Source: Chryseobacterium foetidum
Lineage (GTDB): Bacteria > Bacteroidota > Bacteroidia > Flavobacteriales > Weeksellaceae
Direction of reading: 5' to 3'
Assembly (NCBI RefSeq): GCF_025457425.1
Contig: NZ_JAMXIA010000001.1
Coordinates: 3,286,001-3,350,000 of the forward strand
DNA length: 64,000 nucleotides
Below the pieces are notes generated by a model, which was given only the letters and a program-made list of their open reading frames with translations, was not told the DNA's origin and searched no databases. This document shows positions 42,231 to 50,740 of the stretch, piece by piece; the stretch's first letter is position 1, and every line of letters begins with the position of its first letter. The translations under genes were made by a program, and so were the position numbers.

Positions 42231-43797
42231 ATGAATTTTAAGCATTATAATCAAAATCAGTTGGTTTTGTTTCCTTATAGTTTTGAGGATTTGATTCCCG
42301 AAAATCATCCTGTTCGGATCGTTAATGATATTTTGGAGAAGGTAAACATTGACCCGCTCCTGAAAGCTTACAGTAAAGAAGGAAATCCCAGTTATCACCC
42401 TGTGATGATGCTCAAGGTGATGGTTTTTGCGTATATGAACAATATTTATTCATCGCGGAAAATCGAAAAAGCGCTTCGTGAAAACATCAACTTCATGTGG
42501 CTCTCCAACATGAGTATTGTAGATCACAATACCGTGAACCGTTTTCGAACCCATAAACTTGAAGCCGCCTTCAAAAATATTTTCTCCCAGGTGGTTTTGC
42601 TTTTGGCAGAAGAAGGTTTGGTGAGCCTGAAACAGGTGTTTGTAGACGGAACCAAAATTGAAGCACAGGCGGGTCGCTACACTTTTGTCTGGGCAAATTC
42701 CATCAAAACCAACAAAGAAAAAATGCTTCGTCAACTGGAAGAGCTCTGGAAATACGCTCAAAGTGTGGCAAAGGAAGAAGATAAAGACCCTGAACCGCCG
42801 GAGTTCAAAGAGATCAGCAAAGAAAAAATCCGGCAAACGGCAGAAAATATCAATGCCAAATTAAAAGGCAGCGGGGGTAAAACCGATTCCGACAAAAAAG
42901 CCAAAGCCAAACTGAATTACATTAAAAACAATTTTGAGAAAAACCTCGATAAATACGAAGCTCAGGAAGCTATTTTAGCAGAGCGGAATTCCTACAGCAA
43001 GACCGATGAAGATGCTACTTTCATGAGAATGAAGGACGATCACATGATGAATGGACAGCTCAAACCGGCTTATAATGCACAGATTTCCACAGAAATCGAA
43101 GATTCGACGAAGTCAAAATCAAATCATCGTCAATTATACCATCCATCAGCAAACCAATGATATCAATACTTTGGAGCGTCATTTGGAAAATTTTGAGAAA
43201 TTGTTTGGTAAAAAAAGAATGGAAGAGTTGGAAGAACTCACTGCCGATGCGGGGTACGGAAGCGAGCAGAACTACGAATTATTGGAACAGAACAATATTA
43301 CACCATTTGTAAAATACAATACTTTCGACAAAGAGCAGAATGCCCATTATCAGGCGAAACACAAGACTTTCAGCAAAGAAAATCTGCATTACAACGGGGA
43401 AGGCGATTTTTATATCTGTCCGATGGGACAAAAGATGGAAAAAACGCACGAAAGCACGCGCAAAACCAAGACCGGTTATCCTCAAAAGCTCTCCCATTAT
43501 CAGGCTAAAAACTGCTATGGATGCCCAATTAGAGGCGTTTGCCACAGTTCCAAAGAAAACCGAAGCATCGAACGGAACCATCATTTGGAAGATTACAAAG
43601 AGAAAATACGAAAGCTTTTAAACAGTGAAAAAGGCATTAAAAAAAGAAAACAACGCTCGGTTGAAGTAGAACCTGTGTTTGCACATCTCAAACATTGCAA
43701 TAATTTTAAGCGGTTTACCCTCAAAGGTCTGAAAAAAGTAGAATTGGAGTTCGGTTTACACGCTTTAGCACACAATCTAAGAAAGAAAGTTGCCTAA
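42231..43797 (+). pseudogene. IS1182 family transposase, disrupted by a 22-base insertion
   Basis: Reading from the ATG at 42231: DUF772-type N-terminal domain ([38 protein letters not shown]), first catalytic Asp in [10 protein letters not shown], then the frame breaks after AYNAQISTE. Removing 22 bases at 43095-43116 joins it to [15 protein letters not shown] in the +1 frame, which is the expected continuation. The second half has the second Asp in TADAGYGSEQN, a cysteine pair CYGCPIRGVC, and the catalytic Glu in VEVEPVFAHLKH. So all catalytic residues survive but lie in two frames; activity is unlikely unless the ribosome shifts. Confidence 0.85.
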
Positions 43798-44058
43798 AGA
43801 GGACAACTTTTTCTATTTTCCAAAATAATATACATTTTACTGAAATAAAAAATCCGCCTCAAATTTTGTTGTGAGACGGATTCTTTTTGTTAAAAATCAT
43901 CTCTAATTGATCTTTTTTATTTTAAACAGTTGAAATTTTAATTTTATCAATGTTTTGCATATTAGTTTGTGAAATTATCAATTATTTGGCAAAAATTTTG
44001 ATACGTTTTTTCATTATCAGATGATACTCTGAAAATTAATTATTTTAAAAATCCTTTA

Positions 44059-44916
44059 ATGCATTACATTATGAAACATTTATTCTCAGACCCAGAATTA
44101 AGTTTTAATCAAATCGTTTTCGAGCACCGCAACAAAGAGTACGGAGCTTATGATTTAAGAACAGAATCAAACAGAATTTTAGCCAAATCATTATTCTTAA
44201 GTCTAGTCGTTATTGCCGGAGTTTCATTAACGGCTTTTGTTTTTTCACCAAAAGGAGAAGTGATTGTAGATGAGTCACCTCCATTTATTGAACTTGACAG
44301 AATCTATGAAGTTCCAGATAAAAAACCGGAGCCAGAAGTTGTAAAGCCGGAGACTCAAGCTGCAAAGCCCGCAGCTCAGAACATTAAAACTTTCGACAAC
44401 CGTGAGCTTAATCCTACAAGAAATGCAGATGATTCAAAAATTTCAACTAAAAAACCAGACGATGCTGTTGCCGGAACTGTAGATAATCCTGATGGTGCAG
44501 TGACTACCCAAAATCAGCCGACAACCATCACACCTCAACAGGGTACAAGCGAAGTACCTGTGAAAGACCCTGTGATTATTAAACCCGCTGGTGACGGAGT
44601 TGTAGGCACTAATGAATTATCAGTAGCAGCTAATTTTATAGGTGGTATTGATGCCTTCAGAAATAAAGTAATTGATAAATTTGATACTGCAGATTTTGAA
44701 AATGAAGGTGTAATTTCTACCACAGTAACATTTATTGTAGAGAAAGACGGGACTATTTCAGGTTTAAAAGCTGATGGTAAAAATGCAGATTTCAACAAGG
44801 AAGCTATCCGTACAATCATGAGTATAAAAGGAAAATGGACTCCAGGAAAAGATAAATTCGGTCAGGCAGTAAGAAGTTATTTCAAATTTCCTGTTAAAAT
44901 GAAATTCGACCAGTAA
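44059..44916 (+). CDS. tonB: Energy transducer TonB
   Basis: Links the ExbB/ExbD proton motor to outer-membrane receptors. 285 residues: a short cytoplasmic start with the Bacteroidota motif IVFEHRNKEYGAYDLR, one membrane segment (about residues 43-63), a Pro/Lys/Glu-rich periplasmic linker (KKPEPEVVKPETQAAKPAAQ) and a TonB C-terminal domain (VSTTVTFIVEKDGTISGLK, NKEAIRTIMSIKGKWTPGK). An ATG four codons in (44071, MKHLFSDPELSF) is an equally good start. exbB/exbD are not adjacent. Followed by a strong terminator that contains DnaA-box-like sequences. Confidence 0.9.
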   Translation: MHYIMKHLFSDPELSFNQIVFEHRNKEYGAYDLRTESNRILAKSLFLSLVVIAGVSLTAFVFSPKGEVIVDESPPFIELDRIYEVPDKKPEPEVVKPETQAAKPAAQNIKTFDNRELNPTRNADDSKISTKKPDDAVAGTVDNPDGAVTTQNQPTTITPQQGTSEVPVKDPVIIKPAGDGVVGTNELSVAANFIGGIDAFRNKVIDKFDTADFENEGVISTTVTFIVEKDGTISGLKADGKNADFNKEAIRTIMSIKGKWTPGKDKFGQAVRSYFKFPVKMKFDQ

Positions 44917-44941
44917 ATTTCAGGTCATTAATTTATAAAAC

Positions 44942-44980
44942 TTATCCACAAAGAATTTTTTTTGTGGATAATTTTTTTTT
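44942..44980 (+). terminator. tonB terminator with two inverted TTATCCACA words
   Basis: Stem TTATCCACAAA / TTTGTGGATAA, GAATTTTT loop and a 9-base T run. Each arm contains a perfect consensus DnaA box (TTATCCACA at 44942-44950, its complement at 44963-44971). The simplest reading is a terminator; the parA gene begins about 100 bases on. Confidence 0.85.
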
Positions 44981-45055
44981 AGCTTAAACCGTTTGTTAAC
45001 AATACTTTAACTCATTTTTGATTTTATCTGTTCGTACAAAGCAGAGAAAAATGTG

Positions 45056-45063
45056 TATTTTTG
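45056..45063 (+). promoter_or_regulatory. Candidate parA -7 box TATTTTTG
   Basis: Exact TAnnTTTG ending 18 bases before the parA ATG at 45082. No well-spaced TTG found upstream. Confidence 0.5.
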
Positions 45064-45081
45064 AGCCTTAAAGTTCTAATA

Positions 45082-45855
45082 ATGGGTAAAATCATAGGAA
45101 TCGCTAACCAAAAGGGAGGCGTTGGTAAAACAACCACTGCTGTAAATCTTGCAGCTGCACTGGGTGTTTTGGAAAAGAAAATTTTAATTATCGATGCTGA
45201 TCCTCAGGCTAATGCAACTTCAGGATTGGGTGTTGATGATGTGCAGTATTCTACCTATAATCTATTGGAACACAGTGTGGATACCAGAAACTGTATAAAA
45301 CAGACTTCCACGCCCAATCTTGATATTGTACCTTCTCATATTGATCTTGTTGCAGCCGAAATTGAGCTCGTAGACAAGGTTAACAGAGAATACATGATGA
45401 AAAAAGCGTTGCAGAGCGTAAAAGACGATTACGATTACATCATTATCGACTGCGCACCAAGTTTAGGTTTAATTACTGTAAATGCACTTACTGCAGCAGA
45501 TTCAGTTATCATTCCGATTCAGTGCGAGTATTTTGCATTGGAAGGTTTGGGGAAACTTTTGAATACCATTAAAAACGTTCAGAAAATTCACAACAAAGAT
45601 CTTGATATTGAAGGTTTGCTTCTGACGATGTACGACAGCCGTCTGAGACTTTCTAATCAGGTAGTGGAAGAGGTAAATTCCCATTTCCCTGAAATGGTTT
45701 TTGAAACCATCATCAGCAGAAACGTAAGACTGAGTGAAGCACCAAGCTTCGGGGAAAGTATTTTGAATTACGATGCAGAGAGTAAAGGTGCAATTCAATA
45801 CATCCAGCTGGCTGAAGAAGTATTATTGAAAAACGAAAAATTAGTAAAAAATTAA
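45082..45855 (+). CDS. parA: Chromosome partitioning ATPase ParA (Soj)
   Basis: MinD/ParA-type ATPase that, with ParB, moves the origin region to daughter cells. 257 residues from the ATG at 45082; an upstream TTG at 45061 overlaps the -7 box and cannot be the start. Deviant Walker A KGGVGKTT at residues 10-17, Walker A' IIDADPQANATSGLG, Walker B YDYIIIDCAPSLG and the C-terminal TIISRNVRLSEAPSFG, all chromosomal Soj-type. parB follows after 58 bases that contain a repeat tract. Confidence 0.95.
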   Translation: MGKIIGIANQKGGVGKTTTAVNLAAALGVLEKKILIIDADPQANATSGLGVDDVQYSTYNLLEHSVDTRNCIKQTSTPNLDIVPSHIDLVAAEIELVDKVNREYMMKKALQSVKDDYDYIIIDCAPSLGLITVNALTAADSVIIPIQCEYFALEGLGKLLNTIKNVQKIHNKDLDIEGLLLTMYDSRLRLSNQVVEEVNSHFPEMVFETIISRNVRLSEAPSFGESILNYDAESKGAIQYIQLAEEVLLKNEKLVKN

Positions 45856-45886
45856 AATAATAGTATAGCTTTTAAGTTATCATTTA

Positions 45887-45913
45887 TCATACATCAATCA
45901 TCATTTATAAAGA
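45887..45913. repeat. CATCATACATCAAT-type tract before parB
   Basis: Contains ATCATACATCAATCATCAT, a 19-base word identical to one in the tract at 21741-21829. It runs almost to the parB start codon. Confidence 0.65.
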
Positions 45914-46804
45914 ATGAAAGACAGAAAAAGAGCAATGGGTAGAGGGTTAGGCGCTATTTTAAGTGCAGAATCCAAAGCAACAATCAATTCTGCTACCGAT
46001 GAAGGTGCAGATAAATTTGTGGGAAATATCGTAGAGGTTGCCCTTGAAGATATTTATCCGAATCCGACCCAGCCAAGAACTTATTTTGACGAAAAAGCAT
46101 TAAACGAACTTGCGCAATCTATCACAAATTTAGGGGTTATTCAGCCCATTACTTTGAGAAAAGACGGTGAAAAGTTTGAAATTATTTCGGGAGAAAGACG
46201 TTTCCGTGCCAGTAAAATTGCGGGTCTTACTTCAATTCCTGCTTATATCCGATTGGTAAACGATCAGGAGCTTCTGGAGATGGCTCTTGTTGAAAATATT
46301 CAAAGAGAAGATCTTGATGCCATTGAAATTGCTTTGACCTACGAAAGACTGATGGATGAAATCGGTCTTACGCAGGAAAATTTAAGCCAGAGAGTTGGGA
46401 AAGACAGAAGTACAATTACCAATTCGATCAGGCTTTTAAGATTGAGTCCGGATATTCAGAACGCCATCAGAAGTGGTGAAATCTCTGCAGGCCACGGCCG
46501 CGCCATCATCAGTCTTGAAACTGAAGAACATCAGCAGATTTTATTTGATTTAATTATCAAGGAAAAACTGAATGTAAGACAGGCAGAACAAGCTGCAACA
46601 GCAATCAAAAATCCAAAATCTCCTGCTGCAAAAAGAGCAAAAGCCGAGCTTTCAAATAATTTTAAAAGAGCTCAGAAAACCATTTCTGATATTTTGGATG
46701 TTAAAGTTGAAATCAAAACTACTGGGACGGGAAAGAAAGGTAAATTAATTCTCGATTTTAAAAACGAAGATGAACTTGAGTATATTTTGTCTCATATCAA
46801 GTAA
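45914..46804 (+). CDS. parB: Chromosome partitioning protein ParB (Spo0J)
   Basis: CTPase clamp that loads on parS sites near the origin. 296 residues: basic N-terminal ParA-interacting stretch (KRAMGRGLGAILS), ParB/Srx CTPase domain with IYPNPTQPR, GVIQPITLRK and SGERRFRASKIAG, the ENIQREDLDAIE motif, helix-turn-helix parS-binding region (LSQRVGKDRSTITNSIRLLRL) and a C-terminal dimerisation domain. No canonical parS found in this window. The next gene starts at the base after the stop codon. Confidence 0.95.
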   Translation: MKDRKRAMGRGLGAILSAESKATINSATDEGADKFVGNIVEVALEDIYPNPTQPRTYFDEKALNELAQSITNLGVIQPITLRKDGEKFEIISGERRFRASKIAGLTSIPAYIRLVNDQELLEMALVENIQREDLDAIEIALTYERLMDEIGLTQENLSQRVGKDRSTITNSIRLLRLSPDIQNAIRSGEISAGHGRAIISLETEEHQQILFDLIIKEKLNVRQAEQAATAIKNPKSPAAKRAKAELSNNFKRAQKTISDILDVKVEIKTTGTGKKGKLILDFKNEDELEYILSHIK

Positions 46805-47446
46805 ATGAAAAAATTACTCGTCACTTTTTTAGTAACTATTTTCAGTTTGAGTTTTGCTCAGATTGGAACTCCCACTGATTCTCTTCGTCTGGATCATTAT
46901 GCAAAAGACAGTATTCCTGCTGCGAAGCCTAAAAATGATGCCAATATTGTAGCGGAAATTGAAAAGGCTAATGCGCCTTCAAAGGTTAAAGTAACCAAAC
47001 TGAATCCTACCAAAGCCGGTCTGTACTCAGCGGTTTTACCGGGATTGGGGCAGGTTTATAATAAAAAATACTGGAAAGTTCCCATTGTTTTGGGAGCAGT
47101 TGGTGCCGGTGCCGGTATAGCCATTTGGAATCAAAATCAATATTTGAAATACCGTGAATATTACATCGCAAAACTGAACGGTACTCCTAATGAATTTGTG
47201 GATGCCAGACCACATTTAGATAAAATTGCTTTGGGAAATGCACAGGACAGGGTAAAAAGGCAACGAGATTATGCCATTGCGATTACAGGATTAATCTATA
47301 TTTTAAATATTGTAGATGCTGTAGTTGATGCACATCTTTACGAAGGCAGAAAAGATCCCGATCTTACTTTTGCGCCCGCTGTTATTTACGATAACTTCAG
47401 AACTGAACCTCCAAAAACAGGTTTGGCTTTAAATTTTAGATTTTAA
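46805..47446 (+). CDS. DUF5683 domain-containing protein
   Basis: 213 residues, starting at the base after parB ends. Signal peptide MKKLLVTFLVTIFSLSFAQ. The middle holds the DUF5683 region: NPTKAGLYSAVLPGLGQVYNKKYWKVP, a hydrophobic segment (IVLGAVGAGAGIAIW), and YAIAITGLIYILNIVDAVVDAHLY. Possibly two membrane helices. Function unknown; the link with parAB is positional and recurs in related genomes as far as I recall. Confidence 0.85.
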   Translation: MKKLLVTFLVTIFSLSFAQIGTPTDSLRLDHYAKDSIPAAKPKNDANIVAEIEKANAPSKVKVTKLNPTKAGLYSAVLPGLGQVYNKKYWKVPIVLGAVGAGAGIAIWNQNQYLKYREYYIAKLNGTPNEFVDARPHLDKIALGNAQDRVKRQRDYAIAITGLIYILNIVDAVVDAHLYEGRKDPDLTFAPAVIYDNFRTEPPKTGLALNFRF

Positions 47447-47460
47447 ATTAAGAAAAATTC

Positions 47461-47490
47461 AACCGTAATCATCGTACATTACGGTTTTAT
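47461..47490 (+). terminator. Hairpin between the DUF5683 gene and dapB
   Basis: Perfect 9-bp stem AACCGTAAT / ATTACGGTT with an 8-base loop and a weak T tail, 21 bases before the dapB ATG. May be an attenuator and not a full terminator. Confidence 0.5.
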
Positions 47491-47506
47491 ACATTAAATA
47501 GTACAC

Positions 47507-48208
47507 ATGAAAATAGCATTAGTTGGATACGGAAAGATGGGAAAAATAATTGAAGAGATTGCTCAAAAGAGAGGTCATGAGATTGTTGCCCGTTTAAAAG
47601 AAACACCAACCGCTGAAAATCTTAACAATCCGGATGTTGTGATTGAATTTTCTGTTCCTGAAGCGGCATTCAGCAATATCAAAGCATGTCTTGAAAATAA
47701 AATTCCGGTAATTTCGGGAACCACTGGATGGCTCGAAAAAAGAGCGGAAATCGACAGCATTGCTTTAGAAAACGGAACTGCATTTTTGTACGGCTCCAAT
47801 TTCAGTTTAGGGGTAAACCTTTTCTTTGCTTTAAATGAAAAGCTGGCTGATTTGATGAAAAATGTTGATGAATACAACTGTCAGCTGGAAGAAATTCATC
47901 ACATTCACAAAAAAGATGCACCGAGCGGAACGGCTATTTCGATTGCCGAAGGAATTTTCAAACATAATCCAAAATTTGATGCCTGGAAATTAGAGGAAAC
48001 CAAAGATAACCAATTGGGGATTTTTGCAATCCGTGAAGATGAAGTTCCGGGAACGCACAGCGTTTATTACAGAAGTGAAGTGGATGAAATTGAAATTAAA
48101 CATACAGCATTCAACAGAAACGGTTTTGCACTCGGTGCTGTAGTCGCTGCAGAATTTATAAAAGACAAAAAAGGAATTTTTACGATGAATGACGTTTTAG
48201 GACTTTAA
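47507..48208 (+). CDS. dapB: 4-hydroxy-tetrahydrodipicolinate reductase
   Basis: NAD(P)H-dependent reductase of the lysine and diaminopimelate pathway, supplying peptidoglycan precursor. 233 residues. Rossmann start MKIALVGYGKMGKIIEEIA, DVVIEFSVPEA, VISGTTGWLEK, catalytic-site stretch EEIHHIHKKDAPSGTA, and HSVYYRSEVDEIEIKHTAFNR. Slightly shorter than the E. coli enzyme, usual for Bacteroidota. Next gene is lepB after 109 bases. Confidence 0.95.
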   Translation: MKIALVGYGKMGKIIEEIAQKRGHEIVARLKETPTAENLNNPDVVIEFSVPEAAFSNIKACLENKIPVISGTTGWLEKRAEIDSIALENGTAFLYGSNFSLGVNLFFALNEKLADLMKNVDEYNCQLEEIHHIHKKDAPSGTAISIAEGIFKHNPKFDAWKLEETKDNQLGIFAIREDEVPGTHSVYYRSEVDEIEIKHTAFNRNGFALGAVVAAEFIKDKKGIFTMNDVLGL

Positions 48209-48229
48209 TTCTGTAACAAAAATCGGGTA

Positions 48230-48296
48230 TTAATTACTAATAACAGAGAATTGTGTAAACCCAAATTACTTATTACACATTCTCATTAATCATATT
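48230..48296. repeat. Weak ATTACTAATAA/ATTACTTATTACACATT tract before lepB
   Basis: Two short clusters of the same word family as at 9055-9109, interrupted by 25 unrelated bases. Confidence 0.4.
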
Positions 48297-48317
48297 TAAA
48301 GATCAGGCACAAAGTTT

Positions 48318-49976
48318 ATGAATTACTTTTTAACCTACGCAGTTTACGTTCTCATTTTATCTGTATTGATGGGACTTTCAACGTGGAAACTGTTCAAAAA
48401 AATGGGATATAATCCTGCTTTTGCGTTTATACCTTTTTACAATTACTTTATTATTTTAAAGGAAACAAAACATCCTAAATGGTGGGCAATTCTGTCTTAC
48501 CTTCCGATTGTAGGGCCAATTATGATGTCGGTTTTTCATATTTATTTAATGAAAAAATTCGGGAAGACTTTGGTTCAGCATCAGATTCTTACCGTGATTT
48601 TGCCATTTATTTACATGGCGTCAGTAAACTATTCGAAAGATGCAGAGATTGAAGATGAGGAGGCAAAAAACATGTTCTTAACTGACGAAGAAAAAGCTGC
48701 GAAAAAGAAAGATTCATTTATGGGATCTATTACTTTTGCGGTGGTTTTCGCAACCATCATTCACGTTTTTGTAACGCAGCCATTCGGAATTCCAACAGGA
48801 TCGATGGAAAGAACTTTGCTTGTTGGTGATTTCCTTTTTGTGAACAAATGGAGCTACGGTTACAGAATGCCGATGCGTCCTTTGGCAATACCTTTCTTAC
48901 AGGGAACTATTTATGATTTTCAAAAAGACGGAAATCCTAAAAATGACGGAAAATCTTATGTTGACGGTGTAAAATTACCTTACGAGAGAATTTTTCAGTT
49001 TAATAAACCTCAGAGAAACGATATTGTAGTTTTCAATTACCCTCAGGATTCAGTTCATACAGCAATCGACAGAAAAGATCCTTACGTGAAAAGATGTGTG
49101 GCTGTTGCGGGTGAAACTTTTGAAATGCGTGGAGGAAGACTGTTTGTTAACGGCAAACCAGAGACTGTTCTTGGTGATCAGGAAAGACAGCACAGATTTA
49201 TAGTGAAAACGGGAAGTCAGTTAGATATTCCAGGATTATATGATATTTACGGATTTTTGCCTGTACAGGAAATTCCGGACGGTAATGGATTTATCTATGC
49301 TTTTCAGGGTCTCACAGATAAAACTGCAGCTGAAATTAAAAAACTTCCTCAGGTAACTGAAATGAAGGAGGATATTATGCAAAAAGGTCAAGCAGCAATT
49401 GCATACAAAGACGAGAATAAAACAAAAATTGATACAACGCAGTCAATTTTCCCTGTCAACAAAGCATGGAATCAGGATTGGTACGGTCCGGTACGAATTC
49501 CTAAAAAAGGAGACGTGGTTGCCATCAATAAAGAAACTTTACCAATGTACCGCTGGATAATTTCTGAATACGAGCATAACAGCGTTTCAGAAAATAACGG
49601 TCAGATTTTAATTAACAACCAACCTGCCACAAATTACACCATCAAACAAGATTACTATATGATGGTAGGAGACAACAGAGACGCTTCATTGGATGCAAGA
49701 TTCTTTGGTTTTGTACCTGAAGAAAACATTGTAGGTAAACCATTATTTACGTGGATGAGTTTAGAAGGAGCGTTCACAGATAATGGCTCTAGCTATCAGG
49801 CAAATAAAGGTGGTTTTTTTGGAATGAAAGTTCGTTGGGACAGAATGTTCAAAGCTACCAACACAGGAGAAGCGAATAAAACTTCGTATTGGTGGATTGC
49901 AGCGATGATTTTAATTCTTTTCTTTGGCTGGGAGTATTTTGTGAAGCTGTTTAAGAAGAATAAAACGGAAGAATAA
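48318..49976 (+). CDS. lepB: Signal peptidase I, long Bacteroidota form with N-terminal DUF5684-like domain
   Basis: Removes signal peptides from exported proteins. 552 residues, much longer than the usual 250-320. Residues 1-100 are a separate membrane domain (MNYFLTYAVYVLILSVLMG, NPAFAFIPFYNYFIILKETKHPKWW) of DUF5684 type. Catalytic core: Ser162 in GIPTGSMERTLLVGD, Lys258 in YVKRCVAVAGE, and the GDNRDASLDARFFGFVP box. A long insert lies between the last two blocks (about 290-430). A C-terminal membrane segment follows at about 520-545. Confidence 0.93.
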   Translation: MNYFLTYAVYVLILSVLMGLSTWKLFKKMGYNPAFAFIPFYNYFIILKETKHPKWWAILSYLPIVGPIMMSVFHIYLMKKFGKTLVQHQILTVILPFIYMASVNYSKDAEIEDEEAKNMFLTDEEKAAKKKDSFMGSITFAVVFATIIHVFVTQPFGIPTGSMERTLLVGDFLFVNKWSYGYRMPMRPLAIPFLQGTIYDFQKDGNPKNDGKSYVDGVKLPYERIFQFNKPQRNDIVVFNYPQDSVHTAIDRKDPYVKRCVAVAGETFEMRGGRLFVNGKPETVLGDQERQHRFIVKTGSQLDIPGLYDIYGFLPVQEIPDGNGFIYAFQGLTDKTAAEIKKLPQVTEMKEDIMQKGQAAIAYKDENKTKIDTTQSIFPVNKAWNQDWYGPVRIPKKGDVVAINKETLPMYRWIISEYEHNSVSENNGQILINNQPATNYTIKQDYYMMVGDNRDASLDARFFGFVPEENIVGKPLFTWMSLEGAFTDNGSSYQANKGGFFGMKVRWDRMFKATNTGEANKTSYWWIAAMILILFFGWEYFVKLFKKNKTEE

Positions 49977-49998
49977 TAAAAATTTTAATCAATATAAG

Positions 49999-50029
49999 AT
50001 GAAGTATTTGAAAAAGTACTTCATTTTTT
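49999..50029 (+). terminator. lepB terminator
   Basis: Stem ATGAAGTA / TACTTCAT with a 10-base loop and a T run, ending 10 bases before the next start. Confidence 0.65.
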
Positions 50030-50039
50030 CAATATAACA

Positions 50040-50651
50040 ATGCAGAATATACTACTACCGGTATTTTATTTACCACCGATTTCATGGTTTTCAGAATTTT
50101 TGAATGATGAAAATGAAATCATCTTCGAGCAGTTTGAGAACTTTCCAAAACAAACTTACAGAAACCGTTGCAACATCTACGGAGCCAACGGCAGGCTTTC
50201 GCTCATTATTCCAATCAATCACAACGGCGTGAGAGTTTATAAAGATGTTGAAATGTCTTATCGTGAAAACTGGCAGCATCTTCATTGGAAATCTATAAAA
50301 ACAGCGTACCAGAGTTCACCTTATTTTGAATACTACGAAGATAAGCTGGTAAAGATGTTTGAGACAAAAGAAAAATTTCTTTTGGATTTTAATTTAAAAA
50401 GTCTTGAAATCATTCAGCAGATTCTGAAATCACAAAAGGCATATTCTTTGAATACAGAATACATCAAAAATCCGGAAGTATTGAATTTCAGAGAGAAATT
50501 TTCAGCAAAAAACGAGTCTGAATATGAGATGGAAGAGTATTATCAGACATTTTCAGATAAGCTTGGTTTTATCAAAGATTTATCCATAATTGATCTTCTT
50601 TGTAACAAAGGTCCGGAATCAGCTACTTATATTAAAAATGTAAAAAAATAA
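50040..50651 (+). CDS. WbqC family protein
   Basis: 203 residues with the WbqC-like pattern: start NILLPVFYLPPISWF, then FENFPKQTYRNRCNIYGANG, LIIPINH, WQHLHWKSIKTAYQSSPYFEYYED and FLLDFNLKSLEIIQQIL. The family is found in polysaccharide gene clusters and in lepB neighbourhoods of Bacteroidota; its activity is not well established. Cytoplasmic, no signal peptide. Confidence 0.85.
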   Translation: MQNILLPVFYLPPISWFSEFLNDENEIIFEQFENFPKQTYRNRCNIYGANGRLSLIIPINHNGVRVYKDVEMSYRENWQHLHWKSIKTAYQSSPYFEYYEDKLVKMFETKEKFLLDFNLKSLEIIQQILKSQKAYSLNTEYIKNPEVLNFREKFSAKNESEYEMEEYYQTFSDKLGFIKDLSIIDLLCNKGPESATYIKNVKK

Positions 50652-50740
50652 TTCCTGGATGAAGATGTATTTCTTAAGATTTAAAATTTATTTTAAGATA
50701 ATCAACTTTCATCTGATTTAAAAAATGTAATTATCAGCTT

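Larger units (their letters stand above)
42143..43885. mobile_element. IS1182-family insertion sequence (inactive)
   Basis: Bounded by an 18-bp perfect inverted repeat, AAGAATCCGTCTCACAAC at 42143-42160 and its complement at 43868-43885; similarity continues inward with TGAGGCGG on the left and GAGGCGGA on the right. Each end can also fold as a hairpin with a T run, so the ends would block read-through, and the left one would serve as terminator for the M1 gene. Length 1743 bases fits IS1182. One transposase gene with a frameshift. I see no obvious target duplication in the flanks. Confidence 0.75.

Noticed and set aside
43051..43797. Second transposase ORF as an independent gene
   Set aside because: It starts out of frame with the family and only matches IS1182 after the 22-base insertion, so it is the 3' half of one broken gene.
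42225..43797. Programmed ribosomal frameshift in the transposase
   Set aside because: IS1182 transposases are single-frame, no slippery run is present at the junction, and a 22-base insertion explains the break.
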